Numbered from the stretch's first letter, positions 26,538 to 35,953 are shown. The stretch is 64,000 nucleotides of DNA from Corynebacterium glucuronolyticum DSM 44120 (GCF_030440595.1 NZ_CP047452.1:372001-436000), one strand, 5' to 3'. Program-made: numbers and translations. Notes: generated by a model not told the origin, from the letters alone.

Positions 26538-27221
26538 ATGGCAACAGTGCTCATCGTAGAGGACGAATTATCGCTCGCTGAGCCTCTCGCCTTCCTCCTC
26601 AAAAAAGAGGGTTTCGACGCGATCATCGCCACCGATGGGCGGACCGCACTCGTTGAATTCAACAAGAACGACATCGACCTCGTTCTCCTCGATCTCATGC
26701 TCCCCGGCATGAGCGGCACCGATGTCTGCCGCCGACTCCGCCAGGTCTCTACCGTCCCCGTCATCATGGTGACCGCCCGCGACACCGAACTAGACAAGGT
26801 TCTGGGGCTCGAGCTCGGTGCAGACGACTACGTGACCAAACCCTACTCCTCCCGCGAACTCATCGCCCGCATCCGCGCCGTCCTCCGCCGCGGCGGTGAT
26901 TCCGACGGCGCCGCCGCCGACCAAATCCTCGAAGGTGGCCGCGTCTCCCTCGACGTCGAGCGCCACATCGTCACCGTCGACGGCCAGCAGGTCGCCATGC
27001 CACTCAAGGAATTCGACCTTCTCGAGTACCTCCTCCGCAACGCGGGCCGCGTCCTCACCCGTGGCCAACTCATCGACCGCGTCTGGGGTGCCGACTATGT
27101 TGGCGACACCAAGACCCTCGATGTCCACGTCAAGCGCCTCCGCTCCAAGATCGAGGCCGAGCCCAGCCACCCCACCCAGCTGGTAACCGTCCGCGGCCTG
27201 GGCTACAAGTTCGAGGCCTAG
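26538..27221 (+). CDS. regX3: Response regulator RegX3-like (OmpR/PhoB family)
   Basis: A 227-residue DNA-binding response regulator. The receiver domain spans residues 1-120, with acidic pocket VEDE, phospho-acceptor Asp in LVLLDLMLPGMSG and switch Lys in DDYVTKPYS. A C-terminal winged helix follows (FDLLEYLLRNAGRVLTR, then VWGADYVGDTKTLDVHVKRL). Phosphorylated by the adjacent kinase, it is expected to control phosphate-related genes. It is the last gene of the plus-strand unit; the 93-bp repeat block follows instead of an obvious hairpin terminator. Confidence 0.93.
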   Translation: MATVLIVEDELSLAEPLAFLLKKEGFDAIIATDGRTALVEFNKNDIDLVLLDLMLPGMSGTDVCRRLRQVSTVPVIMVTARDTELDKVLGLELGADDYVTKPYSSRELIARIRAVLRRGGDSDGAAADQILEGGRVSLDVERHIVTVDGQQVAMPLKEFDLLEYLLRNAGRVLTRGQLIDRVWGADYVGDTKTLDVHVKRLRSKIEAEPSHPTQLVTVRGLGYKFEA

Positions 27222-27249
27222 GAGGCCTCTCCGGCTGTGAGGCCCGGGC

Positions 27250-27671
27250 CGGGTCCCTTAACTGCGTAATTGGTGCTGTTTTGGGGGTATTTGTTGGGTT
27301 AGCGTTCCCGGGGTTTGGTGTGGTGCCGGGTGTATGTCGGGCCGGACCCCGTAACTGCATAATTGGTGCTGTTTTGGGGGTATTTGTTGGGTTAGCGTTC
27401 CTGGGGTTTGGTGTGGTGCCGGGTGTATGTCGGGCCGGAACCCGTAACTGCATAATTGGTTCTGTTTTGGGGGTATTTGTTGGGTTAGCGTTCCTCGGGG
27501 TTTGGTGTGGTGCCGGGTGTATGTCGGGCCGGGTCCCGTAACTGCGTAATTGGTGCTGTTTTGGGGGTATTTGTTGGGTTAGCGTTCCCGGGGGTTGGTG
27601 TGGTGCCGGGTGTATGTCGGGCCGGACCCCGTAACTGCGTAATTGGTGCTGATTTCGGGGTAATTGTGCAG
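27250..27671. repeat. 93-bp G/T-rich tandem repeat between convergent genes
   Basis: About 4.5 copies. AACTGC(A/G)TAATTGGT starts at 27260, 27353, 27446, 27540 and 27633, giving spacings of 93, 93, 94 and 93 bases. Each unit contains TTTTGGGGGTATTTGTTGGG, a CCCGGGG-like centre and GTATGTCGGGCCGG. The 93-base period is 31 codons, so open frames persist on both strands; these look like by-products of the period and carry no protein signature. It fills the space between the regX3 stop and the convergent Rv0495c-like gene. Confidence 0.85.
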
Positions 27672-28505
27672 TTAGCGTTCCCCGGATTCACGCCCCGGAA
27701 CCCGGTTGGCGCTTGCGGGGTGGAAGGCGGTGGGGGTGCCGCGGGATTTCATGAAGTCGGCGAGGAGGGCGTAGACCTTTTCACCACACATGGTGATGAG
27801 CTCGCTCTTGGCGGTCTTCCACAGGGGCTCGGCGGCGTTGTGGCAGGCAGGGTTCGTGGTGCAGTACCAGGTGAAGTCCTCGCCGCCGTCGCCCCAGCCG
27901 CGGCGGATGTACTCGGTGATGGTGGTGTGGAGGATCTCAGAGCCGTCGGCGCGGTCCTCGTAGTCCTCGAGTCGGCGCAGGGGGAGCTGCCAGCAGACTT
28001 CGGGTTTGACCTGGACAGGGTCGAGGCCGTTGTTGAGGGCGTGGAGGTGGAGGGCGCAGCCGGCGCCGCCGGGGAAGGAGGCGGAGTTGGCGAAGATGCA
28101 CATGCCGTCGACGACGGCGGTTTTGGGGTTGGGCTCGTCGTCGATTTCGTCCCATTCCATCCAGCCCTCAGGCTCATCGGTGTATTTCTCCCACTCGGAG
28201 CGGGTGAGCTGTGGGACAAGGGCGGTTAGGTTGCGGCGCTCGGCGGCGTCGACAAGAAAGGCTCCGTGGGGGCAGCAACCGTGGGACGGAGTGTCATCGA
28301 TGCCTTGGCAGGTGGTGCCGTAGCCACATTGGTAGTAGGAGGCGAGCCAGGTGACGTCGAAGGTGAACAGGTGAAAAGGGTCGTCGGGGTTGTAGACCTC
28401 GAACCATTCGCGTGGGAAGTCGGGGTTCAACTCGGTGCCGTTTTCGATTGACGTAGCGGCGTTCGTTCCGTCCGGATAACCCAAAAAAACCGTGGTGTTG
28501 TTCAC
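27672..28505 (-). CDS. Conserved actinobacterial Cys-rich protein (Rv0495c-like)
   Basis: A 277-residue soluble protein with clustered Cys ([21 protein letters not shown], later [25 protein letters not shown]). The clusters suggest a metal or iron-sulfur site. Acidic and aromatic-rich, with no export signal. Its place between regX3 and ppx matches the conserved hypothetical Rv0495c of mycobacteria, as I recall it. No enzymatic motif is recognised. The extreme C-terminus (after about residue 265) runs up to the repeat block and may be variable. Confidence 0.78.
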   Translation of the reverse strand: MNNTTVFLGYPDGTNAATSIENGTELNPDFPREWFEVYNPDDPFHLFTFDVTWLASYYQCGYGTTCQGIDDTPSHGCCPHGAFLVDAAERRNLTALVPQLTRSEWEKYTDEPEGWMEWDEIDDEPNPKTAVVDGMCIFANSASFPGGAGCALHLHALNNGLDPVQVKPEVCWQLPLRRLEDYEDRADGSEILHTTITEYIRRGWGDGGEDFTWYCTTNPACHNAAEPLWKTAKSELITMCGEKVYALLADFMKSRGTPTAFHPASANRVPGRESGER

Positions 28506-28524
28506 GCTGCCACCATAGACCGTC

Positions 28525-28530
28525 TACCCT
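28525..28530 (+). promoter_or_regulatory. -10 element of ppx, leaderless with GTG start
   Basis: TACCCT ends seven bases before GTG 28538. There is no ribosome site in between. Confidence 0.5.
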
Positions 28531-28537
28531 TAGTGGT

Positions 28538-29482
28538 GTGCGATTAGGTGTTTTAGATGTCGGAAGTAACACAGTCCACCTTGTGGCTATTGATGCCAGG
28601 GTGGGCGGGCATCCGACGCCCATGAGCGACTGGAAAGCCACGATGAAGTTGGTGGAGTACCTGGATAAGGACGGTGCCATCAACGCCAAGGGTGTAAACA
28701 AGCTGCTCAGGGGCGTGAACGAGGCGAAGGAGCTGGCGGAGCAGTTGGGCTGCGACGAGCTTCTGCCTATTGCTACGTCGGCGATTCGCAGCGCCACCAA
28801 CTCCGAGAAGATTCTTGACGAGGTGGAAAAGGAGACAGGTATCCGGCTGCAGATCCTCTCCGGCGTGGACGAGGCTCGACTGACGTTTCTGGCGGTTCGG
28901 CGCTGGTACGGCTGGTCCGCGGGTCGCATTACAAACCTTGACATCGGTGGTGGCTCCCTCGAGCTGACTACCGGCACCGACGAGGAGCCTGACCTGGCGT
29001 TCTCCCTGGATCTTGGCGCGGGCCGTCTGACGCACACGTGGTTTGAGACGGATCCGCCGTCCCAAAAAAAGATCGGGATCCTCCGCGATTACATCGATGC
29101 CGAACTGGCTGAGCCGGCGCGGAAGCTGCGGGCGTGCGGCGAGGTTGATCTTGCGGTGGCGACATCGAAGACCTTCCGCAGTCTTGCTCGGCTTACCGGT
29201 GCGGCTCCATCGTCGGCTGGTCCGCGGGTGAAAAGGACGCTGACCGCGGCCGGATTGCGCCAGGTCATCGCGTTCATTTCGCGGATGACTGCGGCGGATC
29301 GTGCGGAGCTGGAGGGGATCTCCTCTGACCGGTCGCATCAGATCGTTGCCGGTGCGCTCGTGGCAGAAGCCTCAATGCGTGCTTTAGGATTAGAGCAGAT
29401 GGAAATTTGTCCCTGGGCGTTGCGAGAAGGTGTTATTCTCCGAAGAATCGACAGCGGACTGAAAGCGGAAGAAGAGAAATGA
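28538..29482 (+). CDS. ppx: Ppx/GppA-family exopolyphosphatase
   Basis: A 314-residue actin-fold phosphatase, predicted to release phosphate from polyphosphate or the pentaphosphate group of pppGpp. The N-terminal [14 protein letters not shown] is the first phosphate-binding loop, and [12 protein letters not shown] is the second. Catalytic Glu lies in the [11 protein letters not shown] region context of the family. Length equals the short actinobacterial Ppx1/Ppx2 forms. GTG start from a leaderless promoter. Its stop overlaps the next start by four bases (ATGA). Neighbours senX3-regX3 make a phosphate/polyphosphate link plausible. Confidence 0.9.
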   Translation: MRLGVLDVGSNTVHLVAIDARVGGHPTPMSDWKATMKLVEYLDKDGAINAKGVNKLLRGVNEAKELAEQLGCDELLPIATSAIRSATNSEKILDEVEKETGIRLQILSGVDEARLTFLAVRRWYGWSAGRITNLDIGGGSLELTTGTDEEPDLAFSLDLGAGRLTHTWFETDPPSQKKIGILRDYIDAELAEPARKLRACGEVDLAVATSKTFRSLARLTGAAPSSAGPRVKRTLTAAGLRQVIAFISRMTAADRAELEGISSDRSHQIVAGALVAEASMRALGLEQMEICPWALREGVILRRIDSGLKAEEEK

Positions 29483-30369
29483 GCGAAGAACAACTGACAG
29501 TAGCTGAGCTGCTAGCCAGGTCCGGGAAATCGTCTTCAGGATCGGGCTCCCGCCGGCGTCGCCGTCGCAGCCTGGAAGAGGGTGGCATTTCCGTTGCTGA
29601 GTTCACCGGGTCGATCCCGCGCGTGACGGAGAAGCCGGAAGATGCCCGCCATACCACCTCGCCGATCGATTCCACCGCGGACAAGGCCGAGCAGGAGCCC
29701 CAGCAGGAAGCCACGAAGCCCGCGACCAAAAAGCCCGCTACGCCCGAGGTTACGCAGCCGGAAGACGCAAAACCCCAGGCTAAGCAACCCGAGGCCACGA
29801 AGCCTAAGCGGGAGTCCCGCGACGATGACACGATGGTTCTCCGAGTGTTCACCGATGGTGAGTCCGCGCCGCTGACCACCGGCTCGTTCCCGGCAGTCCC
29901 GCAGCAGGCAGCGCAAAAGTCTGAGTCGCACACCCCCACCCAGGAAGCGGACGCAACCTCCGTCCTGCCCAAAGTCGTGGTGGAGGACGAGGACGAGCCC
30001 GCAGATATCGCGGAGGAAGATGACTTTTTCCCGGAGGATGACGAAGATATCGAGGGCTTCGATGATGCCGACGACGCGTACTATGACGACGAGGTTGCTG
30101 AGGAGGACGAGAAGCCTTCCATCGCCAGCATCGTTGTGACGGCCATCGTCGCGTTCATTATAGGTGTGCTCGTGTTCTACGCGTTCATGTCGCTGTGGGC
30201 CTCCTCGCTCATGCCGCTCATCGTCATCGTCGCAGCCCTGGTGGTGACGGTGGCGATCGGTGTGGCCGTGCACTCGCTCAAGACGGGCAAGGACACACTG
30301 ACCACCGTTTTGGCCACGGTGACGGGCTTGGTTCTCACGTTCGGCCCGGCGGTGATTACGGGCCTGTGA
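29479..30369 (+). CDS. Membrane protein with long acidic/Pro-rich cytoplasmic tail (Rv0497-like)
   Basis: A 296-residue protein. The first ~210 residues are disordered and low-complexity. A basic RRRRRR patch comes near residue 30, then Pro/Glu/Lys/Thr-rich repeats, then an acidic DEDEPADIAEEDDFF cluster. Two or three C-terminal membrane helices follow, at about residues 220-245, 248-270 and 278-296. The same place between ppx and proC is held by Rv0497 in mycobacteria. I start at ATG 29479, overlapping ppx by four bases, instead of an upstream in-frame ATG inside ppx. Function unknown. Confidence 0.82.
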   Translation: MSEEQLTVAELLARSGKSSSGSGSRRRRRRSLEEGGISVAEFTGSIPRVTEKPEDARHTTSPIDSTADKAEQEPQQEATKPATKKPATPEVTQPEDAKPQAKQPEATKPKRESRDDDTMVLRVFTDGESAPLTTGSFPAVPQQAAQKSESHTPTQEADATSVLPKVVVEDEDEPADIAEEDDFFPEDDEDIEGFDDADDAYYDDEVAEEDEKPSIASIVVTAIVAFIIGVLVFYAFMSLWASSLMPLIVIVAALVVTVAIGVAVHSLKTGKDTLTTVLATVTGLVLTFGPAVITGL

Positions 30370-30371
30370 CG

Positions 30372-31145
30372 ATGATTGCGGTGTACGGCGGTGGCACGAT
30401 CGGTGAGGCGCTGACCGCAGGGCTGGTCGCTGCGGGCCACACGGATGTGACGGTGATCAACCGACGCGCGGAGCGGTCCGCGTATTTCCGCGAGACGTAC
30501 GGCGTGCGCTCCTCGGAGGAGCCTGCGGATGGGGCGGCGGATATCGTGTTCATTGCCGTGAAACCGTACGCGGTGACGGAGGTCCTCCGTGGGCTTGCAC
30601 CACACCTGGCAGAGGGTGCCACGGTGGTGTCTTTGGCTGCTGGGGTGACGCTTGCGCAGCTGGCAGAGGCCGCGCCGGGTGCGCAGGTGATCCGTGTCAT
30701 GCCGAACACGCCGATGCTTGCGCGCATGGGGATGTGTGCGATCGCGCCGGCCCCGGGGGTGGATACCGCTGCGGTGGAGGAGCTGCTGCAGGCGGTGGGG
30801 GAGACGGTTGTCGTTGAGGAAAAGGATATGGACGCGGTCACGGCGTTGTCTGGTTCCTCACCCGCCTACGTCTATCTGTTTGCTGAGGCGCTTGTCGACG
30901 CCGGGGTCGCCCGTGGTCTGTCCCGCACCGTCGCCTCGAAGCTGGCTATTCAATCCATCCGCGGCGCCGGTGAGATGCTGGCGGGAACCAAAACTCCGAC
31001 GCAGCTGCGCTACGATGTCACCTCACCCGGTGGGACGACTGCTGCGGCACTGCGCGCGCTGGAAGACGGTGGCTTAAGGAGTGCTGTATTTTCTGCAGTA
31101 GACGCCTGTGCGGAACGAAATCGCGAGCTTGGAAAACCCGACTGA
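30372..31145 (+). CDS. proC: Pyrroline-5-carboxylate reductase
   Basis: Last step of proline synthesis: NAD(P)H-dependent reduction of 1-pyrroline-5-carboxylate. A 257-residue protein with N-terminal IAVYGGGTIGEALTAGL dinucleotide fold. AVKPYAV and RVMPNTPMLARMG are present, as is the C-terminal signature with YDVTSPGGTTAAALRALE. I take ATG 30372, two bases after the previous stop; GTG 30366 with a four-base overlap is an alternative. It is the last gene of the ppx operon. Confidence 0.93.
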   Translation: MIAVYGGGTIGEALTAGLVAAGHTDVTVINRRAERSAYFRETYGVRSSEEPADGAADIVFIAVKPYAVTEVLRGLAPHLAEGATVVSLAAGVTLAQLAEAAPGAQVIRVMPNTPMLARMGMCAIAPAPGVDTAAVEELLQAVGETVVVEEKDMDAVTALSGSSPAYVYLFAEALVDAGVARGLSRTVASKLAIQSIRGAGEMLAGTKTPTQLRYDVTSPGGTTAAALRALEDGGLRSAVFSAVDACAERNRELGKPD

Positions 31146-31284
31146 CCTGGGAAACAAAAATTTTTCTCCATTTGAGTCGCATGAGTAACATTATTCACGG
31201 TAAGCTTAACTAAGCACTTGCGTGACGATCATCTGCAGGAGGGGAAGCCTGCGGCGCGCAAATGCGACGAAGGGTTAAATAAAA

Positions 31285-31476
31285 ATGGCACAAGAAGATA
31301 AGGGAGCGTTCCTCACCGTAGCGGAAGTTGCGGAGATCATGCGCGTTTCTAAGATGACTGTGTACCGTCTCGTCCACGCAGGCGAGCTGCCGGCCGTGCG
31401 CGTGGGACGTTCGTTCCGAGTGAACGAGAAGGCTGTCTCTGACTACCTGGAGGCATCCACATACGAAGTCGGATAG
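31285..31476 (+). CDS. Excisionase-type helix-turn-helix protein (BldC-like)
   Basis: A 63-residue MerR-type single-HTH protein with FLTVAEVAEIMRVSKMTVYR as the helix-turn-helix and a VGRSFRVNEKAVSDYL wing. Length and sequence match the actinobacterial BldC/Rv0500A family, which are developmental or metabolic transcription factors that bind DNA cooperatively. It sits between proC and the bS22-like gene, as in mycobacteria. A GAAGGG ribosome-like site lies about 11 bases upstream. Targets unknown. Confidence 0.9.
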   Translation: MAQEDKGAFLTVAEVAEIMRVSKMTVYRLVHAGELPAVRVGRSFRVNEKAVSDYLEASTYEVG

Positions 31477-31485
31477 TCCCCGATT

Positions 31486-31515
31486 TTGGTGAACTCCTGT
31501 TGCAGGCGCTATGAT
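31486..31515 (+). promoter_or_regulatory. Candidate promoter of the bS22-like gene
   Basis: TTGGTG (31486-31491) and TATGAT (31510-31515) are separated by 18 bases. Transcription from here would give a leader of about 115 bases before ATG 31636. Confidence 0.4.
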
Positions 31516-31635
31516 GTTGCCGTTCGTGTCTTACACATTTTGTGACGCAGTTCGGCCCGAGAAGGCGCATGCGACTGCGTGAGGCACTAGAAAGCTACAA
31601 CAAGCCAAGTAAAAATAAGTGAGGTTGAAAGCCCT

Positions 31636-31737
31636 ATGGGTTCCGTAATCAAGAAGCGTCGTAAGCGCATGTCCAAGAAGAAGCACCGCAAGATGCTCCG
31701 CCGTACCCGCGTCCAGCGCAGGAAGCTCGGCAAGTAA
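31636..31737 (+). CDS. 33-residue basic ribosomal protein bS22-like (AURKAIP1/COX24 domain)
   Basis: A 33-residue, extremely basic protein: [17 protein letters not shown], then a [15 protein letters not shown] tail. It belongs to the short AURKAIP1/COX24-type family conserved in actinobacteria; the mycobacterial copy has been seen in ribosome structures as bS22, near the decoding centre of the small subunit. GAGG about 12 bases upstream is a poor ribosome site. Own terminator follows. Too small for many gene finders, but the sequence is distinctive. Confidence 0.88.
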   Translation: MGSVIKKRRKRMSKKKHRKMLRRTRVQRRKLGK

Positions 31738-31772
31738 AAACTTGGAACGTGGGCTTTCAGCTCACTTGCATG

Positions 31773-31803
31773 GAGCCGCCGGATTATTTCCGGTGGCTTT
31801 TTG
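31773..31803 (+). terminator. Bidirectional terminator shared by the bS22-like and SerB-like genes
   Basis: AGCCGCCGG / CCGGTGGCT stem with a 7-base loop, followed by TTTTT on the plus strand and flanked by bases that also serve the minus strand. The stop codon of the convergent SerB-like gene (31784-31786) lies within the loop. Confidence 0.8.
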
Positions 31804-32818
31804 CTTGCACGGACCAGCCCGCGCCGGCCACGAGCGCGACGACGGCTGCGGGCAGGCCGACGCGGAGCGCGAGCTTGCGAATGGAGCGGTAATCCCGCAC
31901 CTCCCAGCCGCGCCGCTTGGCCTCGCGGCGCAGCGCCACATCGGGGTTGATGGCCACGGCGGTTCCCGTCATGGAGAGCATGGGGATGTCATTGATGGAA
32001 TCGGAGTAGGCGGTGCAGCGACTGAGGTCGAGCCCCTCAATCGTCGACAAGGCTGCCACGGCGTGCGACTTACCGGGCCCGTGGAGGATATCGCCGACGA
32101 GCCTGCCGGTGAATGTGCCGTCTTTCACCTCTGCCACCGTCCCGAGGGCACCGGTCATGCCGTAGCGCTTGGCAATAATCTGCGCGAGCTGCACGGGAGT
32201 TGCGGTAACAAGCCACACCTGGTGGCCAGCCGCCAGGTGCATGGCCGCGAGCTCCGACGTCTCGGGCCAGATCTTGGCGGGGATGTTCTCGTCCACGATG
32301 TCCTCGCATAGGGCGACGAGCTCGTCTACATCCCGGCCTTTGATAAATTCCATCGCCTGCTCGCGCCCCTTAGCCATGTCGGCCTTGCTCTCCGAGCCGC
32401 GGATGCGGAACTTGAGCTGCTTCCATACAAAGGGGAGGAGATCGCGGGTGGAGAAATAGTGGCGCTTCGCCAGCCCGATGGCGAACATGATGAGCGATGC
32501 CCCCTGAATGAGGGTGTTATCCACGTCGAAGAATGCTGCCACGCCCTCCTGTTGGGGGACATCGGGGTCTGGGGCGGACACGTGGTGGGCGCCTGCGGCC
32601 TCGTAGGCACCGCTGACAGCGTCAACACCCTGCGAATAGGCGTCGAGTCCAAGCCCAAAGGCAGATTGCACTGCGGCCTCAGCGGCGGCCTCGCCGGCGG
32701 CTTCCTGTGCCTGCTCGTCGAGCGGTGGCAGCGCCGTATCTTCGAAGAAACGCCGGAGATTTCCGTGGGAGATAGTCCACGCTGTAAGAATCTCGTTGGG
32801 TGAGTGTGACGATGCCAC
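31784..32818 (-). CDS. HAD-IB phosphatase, SerB-like, with C-terminal membrane segment
   Basis: A 344-residue haloacid-dehalogenase family hydrolase (PSPase-like, HAD-IB). The catalytic aspartates are in [11 protein letters not shown] near residue 98. Motif II/III elements follow (VTATPVQL and [12 protein letters not shown]). It ends with a single hydrophobic helix ([14 protein letters not shown]) and a short basic tail, so it may be membrane attached. The first ~90 residues are helical and not part of the HAD fold. The mycobacterial counterpart Rv0505c (SerB1) lies at the same place. Phosphoserine as substrate is possible but unproven. Confidence 0.85.
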   Translation of the reverse strand: MASSHSPNEILTAWTISHGNLRRFFEDTALPPLDEQAQEAAGEAAAEAAVQSAFGLGLDAYSQGVDAVSGAYEAAGAHHVSAPDPDVPQQEGVAAFFDVDNTLIQGASLIMFAIGLAKRHYFSTRDLLPFVWKQLKFRIRGSESKADMAKGREQAMEFIKGRDVDELVALCEDIVDENIPAKIWPETSELAAMHLAAGHQVWLVTATPVQLAQIIAKRYGMTGALGTVAEVKDGTFTGRLVGDILHGPGKSHAVAALSTIEGLDLSRCTAYSDSINDIPMLSMTGTAVAINPDVALRREAKRRGWEVRDYRSIRKLALRVGLPAAVVALVAGAGWSVQAKSHRK

Positions 32819-32908
32819 GGGCGGTACGTTTAGACCTTTCTACGAAGTAACAGGTATGTTACATCGTAGGCATATTTAACTAATAGCGCATGATTTAGTG
32901 GGGTTGGT

Positions 32909-33175
32909 GTGAGTACGAACACGGCGCATGACGTGACGATGATGGTGCGATCTACGTGCGGTTCGTGCGCCCGTGTGGAGCGGCAGATCCGTCCCATTTG
33001 CGAAAAATACGGCGCCACACTGACAACCGTCGACGTTGATTCGGACCAGGAAAAGGTTATGGAGTACGGTGATCGGGTACCGGTTATCCTTATCGATGGT
33101 GATGAGTTCGCCTGCTGGGAAGTAGACAACGAGGATCTCGTCGAGGCGCTTAGTAGACCGCAAGGTGTGAGGTGA
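32909..33175 (+). CDS. Glutaredoxin-like protein with CGSC motif
   Basis: An 88-residue thioredoxin-fold protein. MMVRSTCGSCARVE holds the CxxC active site (Cys at about 17 and 20). A TVDVDSDQ strand and cis-Pro RVPVILIDG follow. It belongs to the DUF836/glutaredoxin-like group often placed before hemA in actinobacteria. GTG start. The next gene, hemA, begins eight bases after its stop, so they are cotranscribed. A link to redox control of heme synthesis is inference. Confidence 0.85.
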   Translation: MSTNTAHDVTMMVRSTCGSCARVERQIRPICEKYGATLTTVDVDSDQEKVMEYGDRVPVILIDGDEFACWEVDNEDLVEALSRPQGVR

Positions 33176-33183
33176 ATTAAAAC

Positions 33184-34497
33184 GTGAGTGTTCTAGTGGT
33201 GGGAATGTCCCATCGGGTGGCACCCGTTCATGTCCTGGAACAGGTCTCCATGGGCGAAGATAAGAGGGACCGTACGGCGGCACGGCTGATGCAGTGCCCG
33301 TCCCTTAGCGAGGTGCTGCTCCTATCCACGTGTAACCGAGTGGAGGTGTACAGCGTCACCAACAGCTTTCACTCCGGTGTCAACGAGATTGTCGACGTCC
33401 TCTCAGCAACCTCCGGCCTCAACGCCGACGAGCTCCGCGAGCACCTCTACGTCCGCTACGCCGATGCCGCCGCCGAGCACATGCTCGCCGTGGCCAGCGG
33501 GCTCGATTCCATGGTGCTCGGGGAGCAGCAGATTATCGGCCAGGTGCGCACCGCCTACCAGGCCGCCAGCGACAACGGCACCGTCGGCCCGACGCTGCAC
33601 GCGCTGGCCCAGGCCGCTCTCCACACCGGCAAACGTGTCCACAGTGAGACCGGCATCGACGAAACGGGTGCCTCAATGGTCACCTTCGCCCTCGACAAGG
33701 TTGCGGAGTCACTTGACAGCGACTCGTTTAAGGGGCACCGCGCGCTCGTCCTCGGCGCCGGTGCAATGAGCTCGCTTGCTGCTACACACCTGGGTAAGCG
33801 GGGCATCGATGAGCTCGTCATTGCCAACCGCACCTTCGATCGCGCAGAGCGGCTCGCCCAGCACTCCCGCGAGGCAGGCGTACCCGCGCACGCCGTGGAA
33901 TTCCCCGAGCGCATCAAGGCCTACAACGACGTGGACATCATCGTCTCGGCCACCGGCGCCCACGACTACACCGTCAAGGCCCCCGACATCACCGGCCACA
34001 CCCCCGTCTTCGTGGATCTGTCCATGCCGCGCGACATCGACCCGAATGTCCCCGGCACGCTCATCAACATTGAATCCCTGCGCCAGTCCGAGCGGGAGGA
34101 ATCCCGTGAGGTGGAGGAGATCGCCAAACGGATCCTCCGCGAGGAGCTCGACGCCTTCACCTCCGCCCAGCGTGTCCGCGACGTGGCACCAGCCCTGTCC
34201 GCACTGCGCAGCATGGCAGCGGGGATCGTGGCCAAGGAGATGGAGCGGTTCGACAACCGCGTGGAAACCGATCCAGAGACCCACCGTGAGGTGGCGAAGA
34301 CCGTCCAACGGGTCGTCGACAAGCTTCTACACCAGCCGACCGTCCAGGTGAAAGCCCTGGCAGCCAACTCCGGAACGATCACCTACGACAACGCCCTGCA
34401 GCAGCTCTTCGGGCTCCCGGCAACCCCCGTGTCCACCGACGTGGCCAAGCTGCCCACCAGCGCAACCATGGACAAGGCAACAAAGGAGAACAAGTGA
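33184..34497 (+). CDS. hemA: Glutamyl-tRNA reductase
   Basis: First enzyme of the C5 heme pathway: reduces glutamyl-tRNA to glutamate-1-semialdehyde with NADPH, 437 residues. N-terminal [15 protein letters not shown] is present, with the catalytic Cys in [11 protein letters not shown] near residue 50. [17 protein letters not shown] and the NADPH fold [15 protein letters not shown] follow, then a C-terminal dimerisation helix region. Start GTG. The hemC start overlaps its stop by four bases (GTGA). Its product is used by hemL at 54.5 kb. Confidence 0.95.
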   Translation: MSVLVVGMSHRVAPVHVLEQVSMGEDKRDRTAARLMQCPSLSEVLLLSTCNRVEVYSVTNSFHSGVNEIVDVLSATSGLNADELREHLYVRYADAAAEHMLAVASGLDSMVLGEQQIIGQVRTAYQAASDNGTVGPTLHALAQAALHTGKRVHSETGIDETGASMVTFALDKVAESLDSDSFKGHRALVLGAGAMSSLAATHLGKRGIDELVIANRTFDRAERLAQHSREAGVPAHAVEFPERIKAYNDVDIIVSATGAHDYTVKAPDITGHTPVFVDLSMPRDIDPNVPGTLINIESLRQSEREESREVEEIAKRILREELDAFTSAQRVRDVAPALSALRSMAAGIVAKEMERFDNRVETDPETHREVAKTVQRVVDKLLHQPTVQVKALAANSGTITYDNALQQLFGLPATPVSTDVAKLPTSATMDKATKENK

Positions 34498-35366
34498 CTC
34501 TACGCATCGGCACACGAGGCTCGAAACTCGCCACCACCCAGGCGGGACACGTCCGCGACGCGCTCATCCGTGCAGGCTACGATGCTGAGCTGACCATCAT
34601 CACCACACCTGGCGATAAGAACCTCTCGCCCGTGCAAAAAATCGGCGTCGGCGTATTCACCCAGGCGCTGCGCGAGGCCATGGAACGCGACGAAATCGAC
34701 ATCGCCGTCCACTCCTGCAAAGACCTCCCCACCGGCCAGCCCGAGGGCCTGACCACCATCTACCCCGTGCGTGAGACCCCGTGCGAGGCGCTCATCGCCC
34801 GCGACGGCCTCACCCTCGACCAGCTGCCTGAAGGCGCCAAGGTTGGCACCGGCGCGCCCCGCCGCATCTCCCAGCTCAAGGCGCTGCGCCCCGACCTCGA
34901 CATCCGCCCTCTGCGCGGCAACGTGGACACCCGCATGGGCAAAGTCACCTCCGGTGAACTCGATGCCGTCATCCTCGCCCACGCCGGCCTCACCCGCATC
35001 GGCCGCGGCGACGAGGCAACCCAGGTCTTCGACCCCACCTACCTCATGCCCGCCCCCGCGCAGGGCATCCTTGCCGTCGAGTCCCGCACCCACGTTGACG
35101 CCATCTCCACGCTTATCGACGACCACGCCACCCTGTCTGCTCAAGCCGAACGCGCCGTGCTCTCCACCCTCCAGGCCGGATGCACCGCGCCGCTGGCCGC
35201 CTACTCGACGGTCTCCGGCGACGAGATCACCCTCACCGCCGGCGCCTTCGCCCTCGACGGCTCCAAGCAGATCGTGGAAACCGCCACCGGCACCGACCCC
35301 GTCGCGTTGGGCACGACGGTGGCCGAGAAACTCCGCGCCCGCGGTGCCGAGGAGATCATCCGCTAA
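34494..35366 (+). CDS. hemC: Porphobilinogen deaminase (hydroxymethylbilane synthase)
   Basis: Condenses four porphobilinogen molecules into hydroxymethylbilane, 290 residues. Family marks: [38 protein letters not shown] and [10 protein letters not shown]. The dipyrromethane cofactor Cys is in [11 protein letters not shown] near residue 225. GTG start coupled to hemA. The operon is then interrupted by 74-bp repeat locus 4 and a lipoprotein gene before hemD. Confidence 0.95.
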   Translation: MTLRIGTRGSKLATTQAGHVRDALIRAGYDAELTIITTPGDKNLSPVQKIGVGVFTQALREAMERDEIDIAVHSCKDLPTGQPEGLTTIYPVRETPCEALIARDGLTLDQLPEGAKVGTGAPRRISQLKALRPDLDIRPLRGNVDTRMGKVTSGELDAVILAHAGLTRIGRGDEATQVFDPTYLMPAPAQGILAVESRTHVDAISTLIDDHATLSAQAERAVLSTLQAGCTAPLAAYSTVSGDEITLTAGAFALDGSKQIVETATGTDPVALGTTVAEKLRARGAEEIIR

Positions 35367-35379
35367 CGCCTTTGCCCTT

Positions 35380-35812
35380 TTGCGGCCCATCCGTTTCCAT
35401 CCTGCGTGTGCTTGGTGGCGGTTGGGCCGCTTTCGGGCGTGGCGGCGTTTGTTTTGCGGCCCGTCTGTTTCCATCCTGCGTGTGCGGGGAACCGGTTGGG
35501 CCGCATTTGGGCGTGGCGGTGTCTCTTTTGCGGCCCGTCTGTTTCCATCTTGCGTGTGTCGGGAACCGGTTGGGCCGCATTTGGGCGTGGCGGTGTCTCT
35601 TTTGCGGCCCATCCGTTTCCATCTTGCGTGTGTGGGGAACCGGTTGGGCCGCATTTGGGCGTGGCGGTGTCTCTTTTGCGGCCCATCCGTTTCCATCCTG
35701 CGTGTGTGGGGAACCGGTTGGGCCGCATTTGGGCGTCGCGGCGTTCCTTTTGCAGCCCATCCGTGTCTGAAACCCGGGTGTTTGCACAAGGATGGGCCGC
35801 TTTCACTCAGGG
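35380..35812. repeat. GCGGCCC-type intergenic tandem repeat, locus 4: regular 74-bp array
   Basis: The most regular member of the family. GCGGCCC (last copy GCAGCCC) starts at 35382, 35456, 35530, 35604, 35678 and 35752, exactly 74 bases apart. Each unit reads GCGGCCC(A/G)TC.GTTTCCAT, then CTTGCGTGTG-like, GAACCGGTTGGGCCGC and ATTTGGGCGTGGCGG. The GCGGCCC and GGGCCGC arms can pair around a ~35-base interior. 74 is not a multiple of three, so frames rotate and no repeat protein is encoded. The last copy has a diverged interior and closes with GATGGGCCGC near 35800. Confidence 0.9.
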
Positions 35813-35953
35813 GGTAATACACGCTAACGGGAGTCCCCTTTCAGCGTGAAATTCCTCAGAGACATGTTGTGGGCTGTGTCGAATCTGTAATATTTTCCTT
35901 AGACATTCATGGAAGCAGCAGGGTGATGTCTGACGGAAAAGAGCGACGGTGCT

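Noticed and set aside
27281..28229. Open frames of 31-residue repeats (plus and minus strands) across the 93-bp array
   Set aside because: They exist because 93 is a multiple of three. Both strands are open at once, compositions are odd, and no ribosome site or promoter is present.
35380..35812. CRISPR array
   Set aside because: The whole 74-bp unit repeats; there are no unique spacers between short repeats and no cas genes nearby. The same holds for the 93-bp array.
35380..35822. Repeat-containing open frames through the 74-bp array
   Set aside because: The frame rotates every unit, all six frames give similar low-information peptides, and the identical unit occurs in other intergenic regions.
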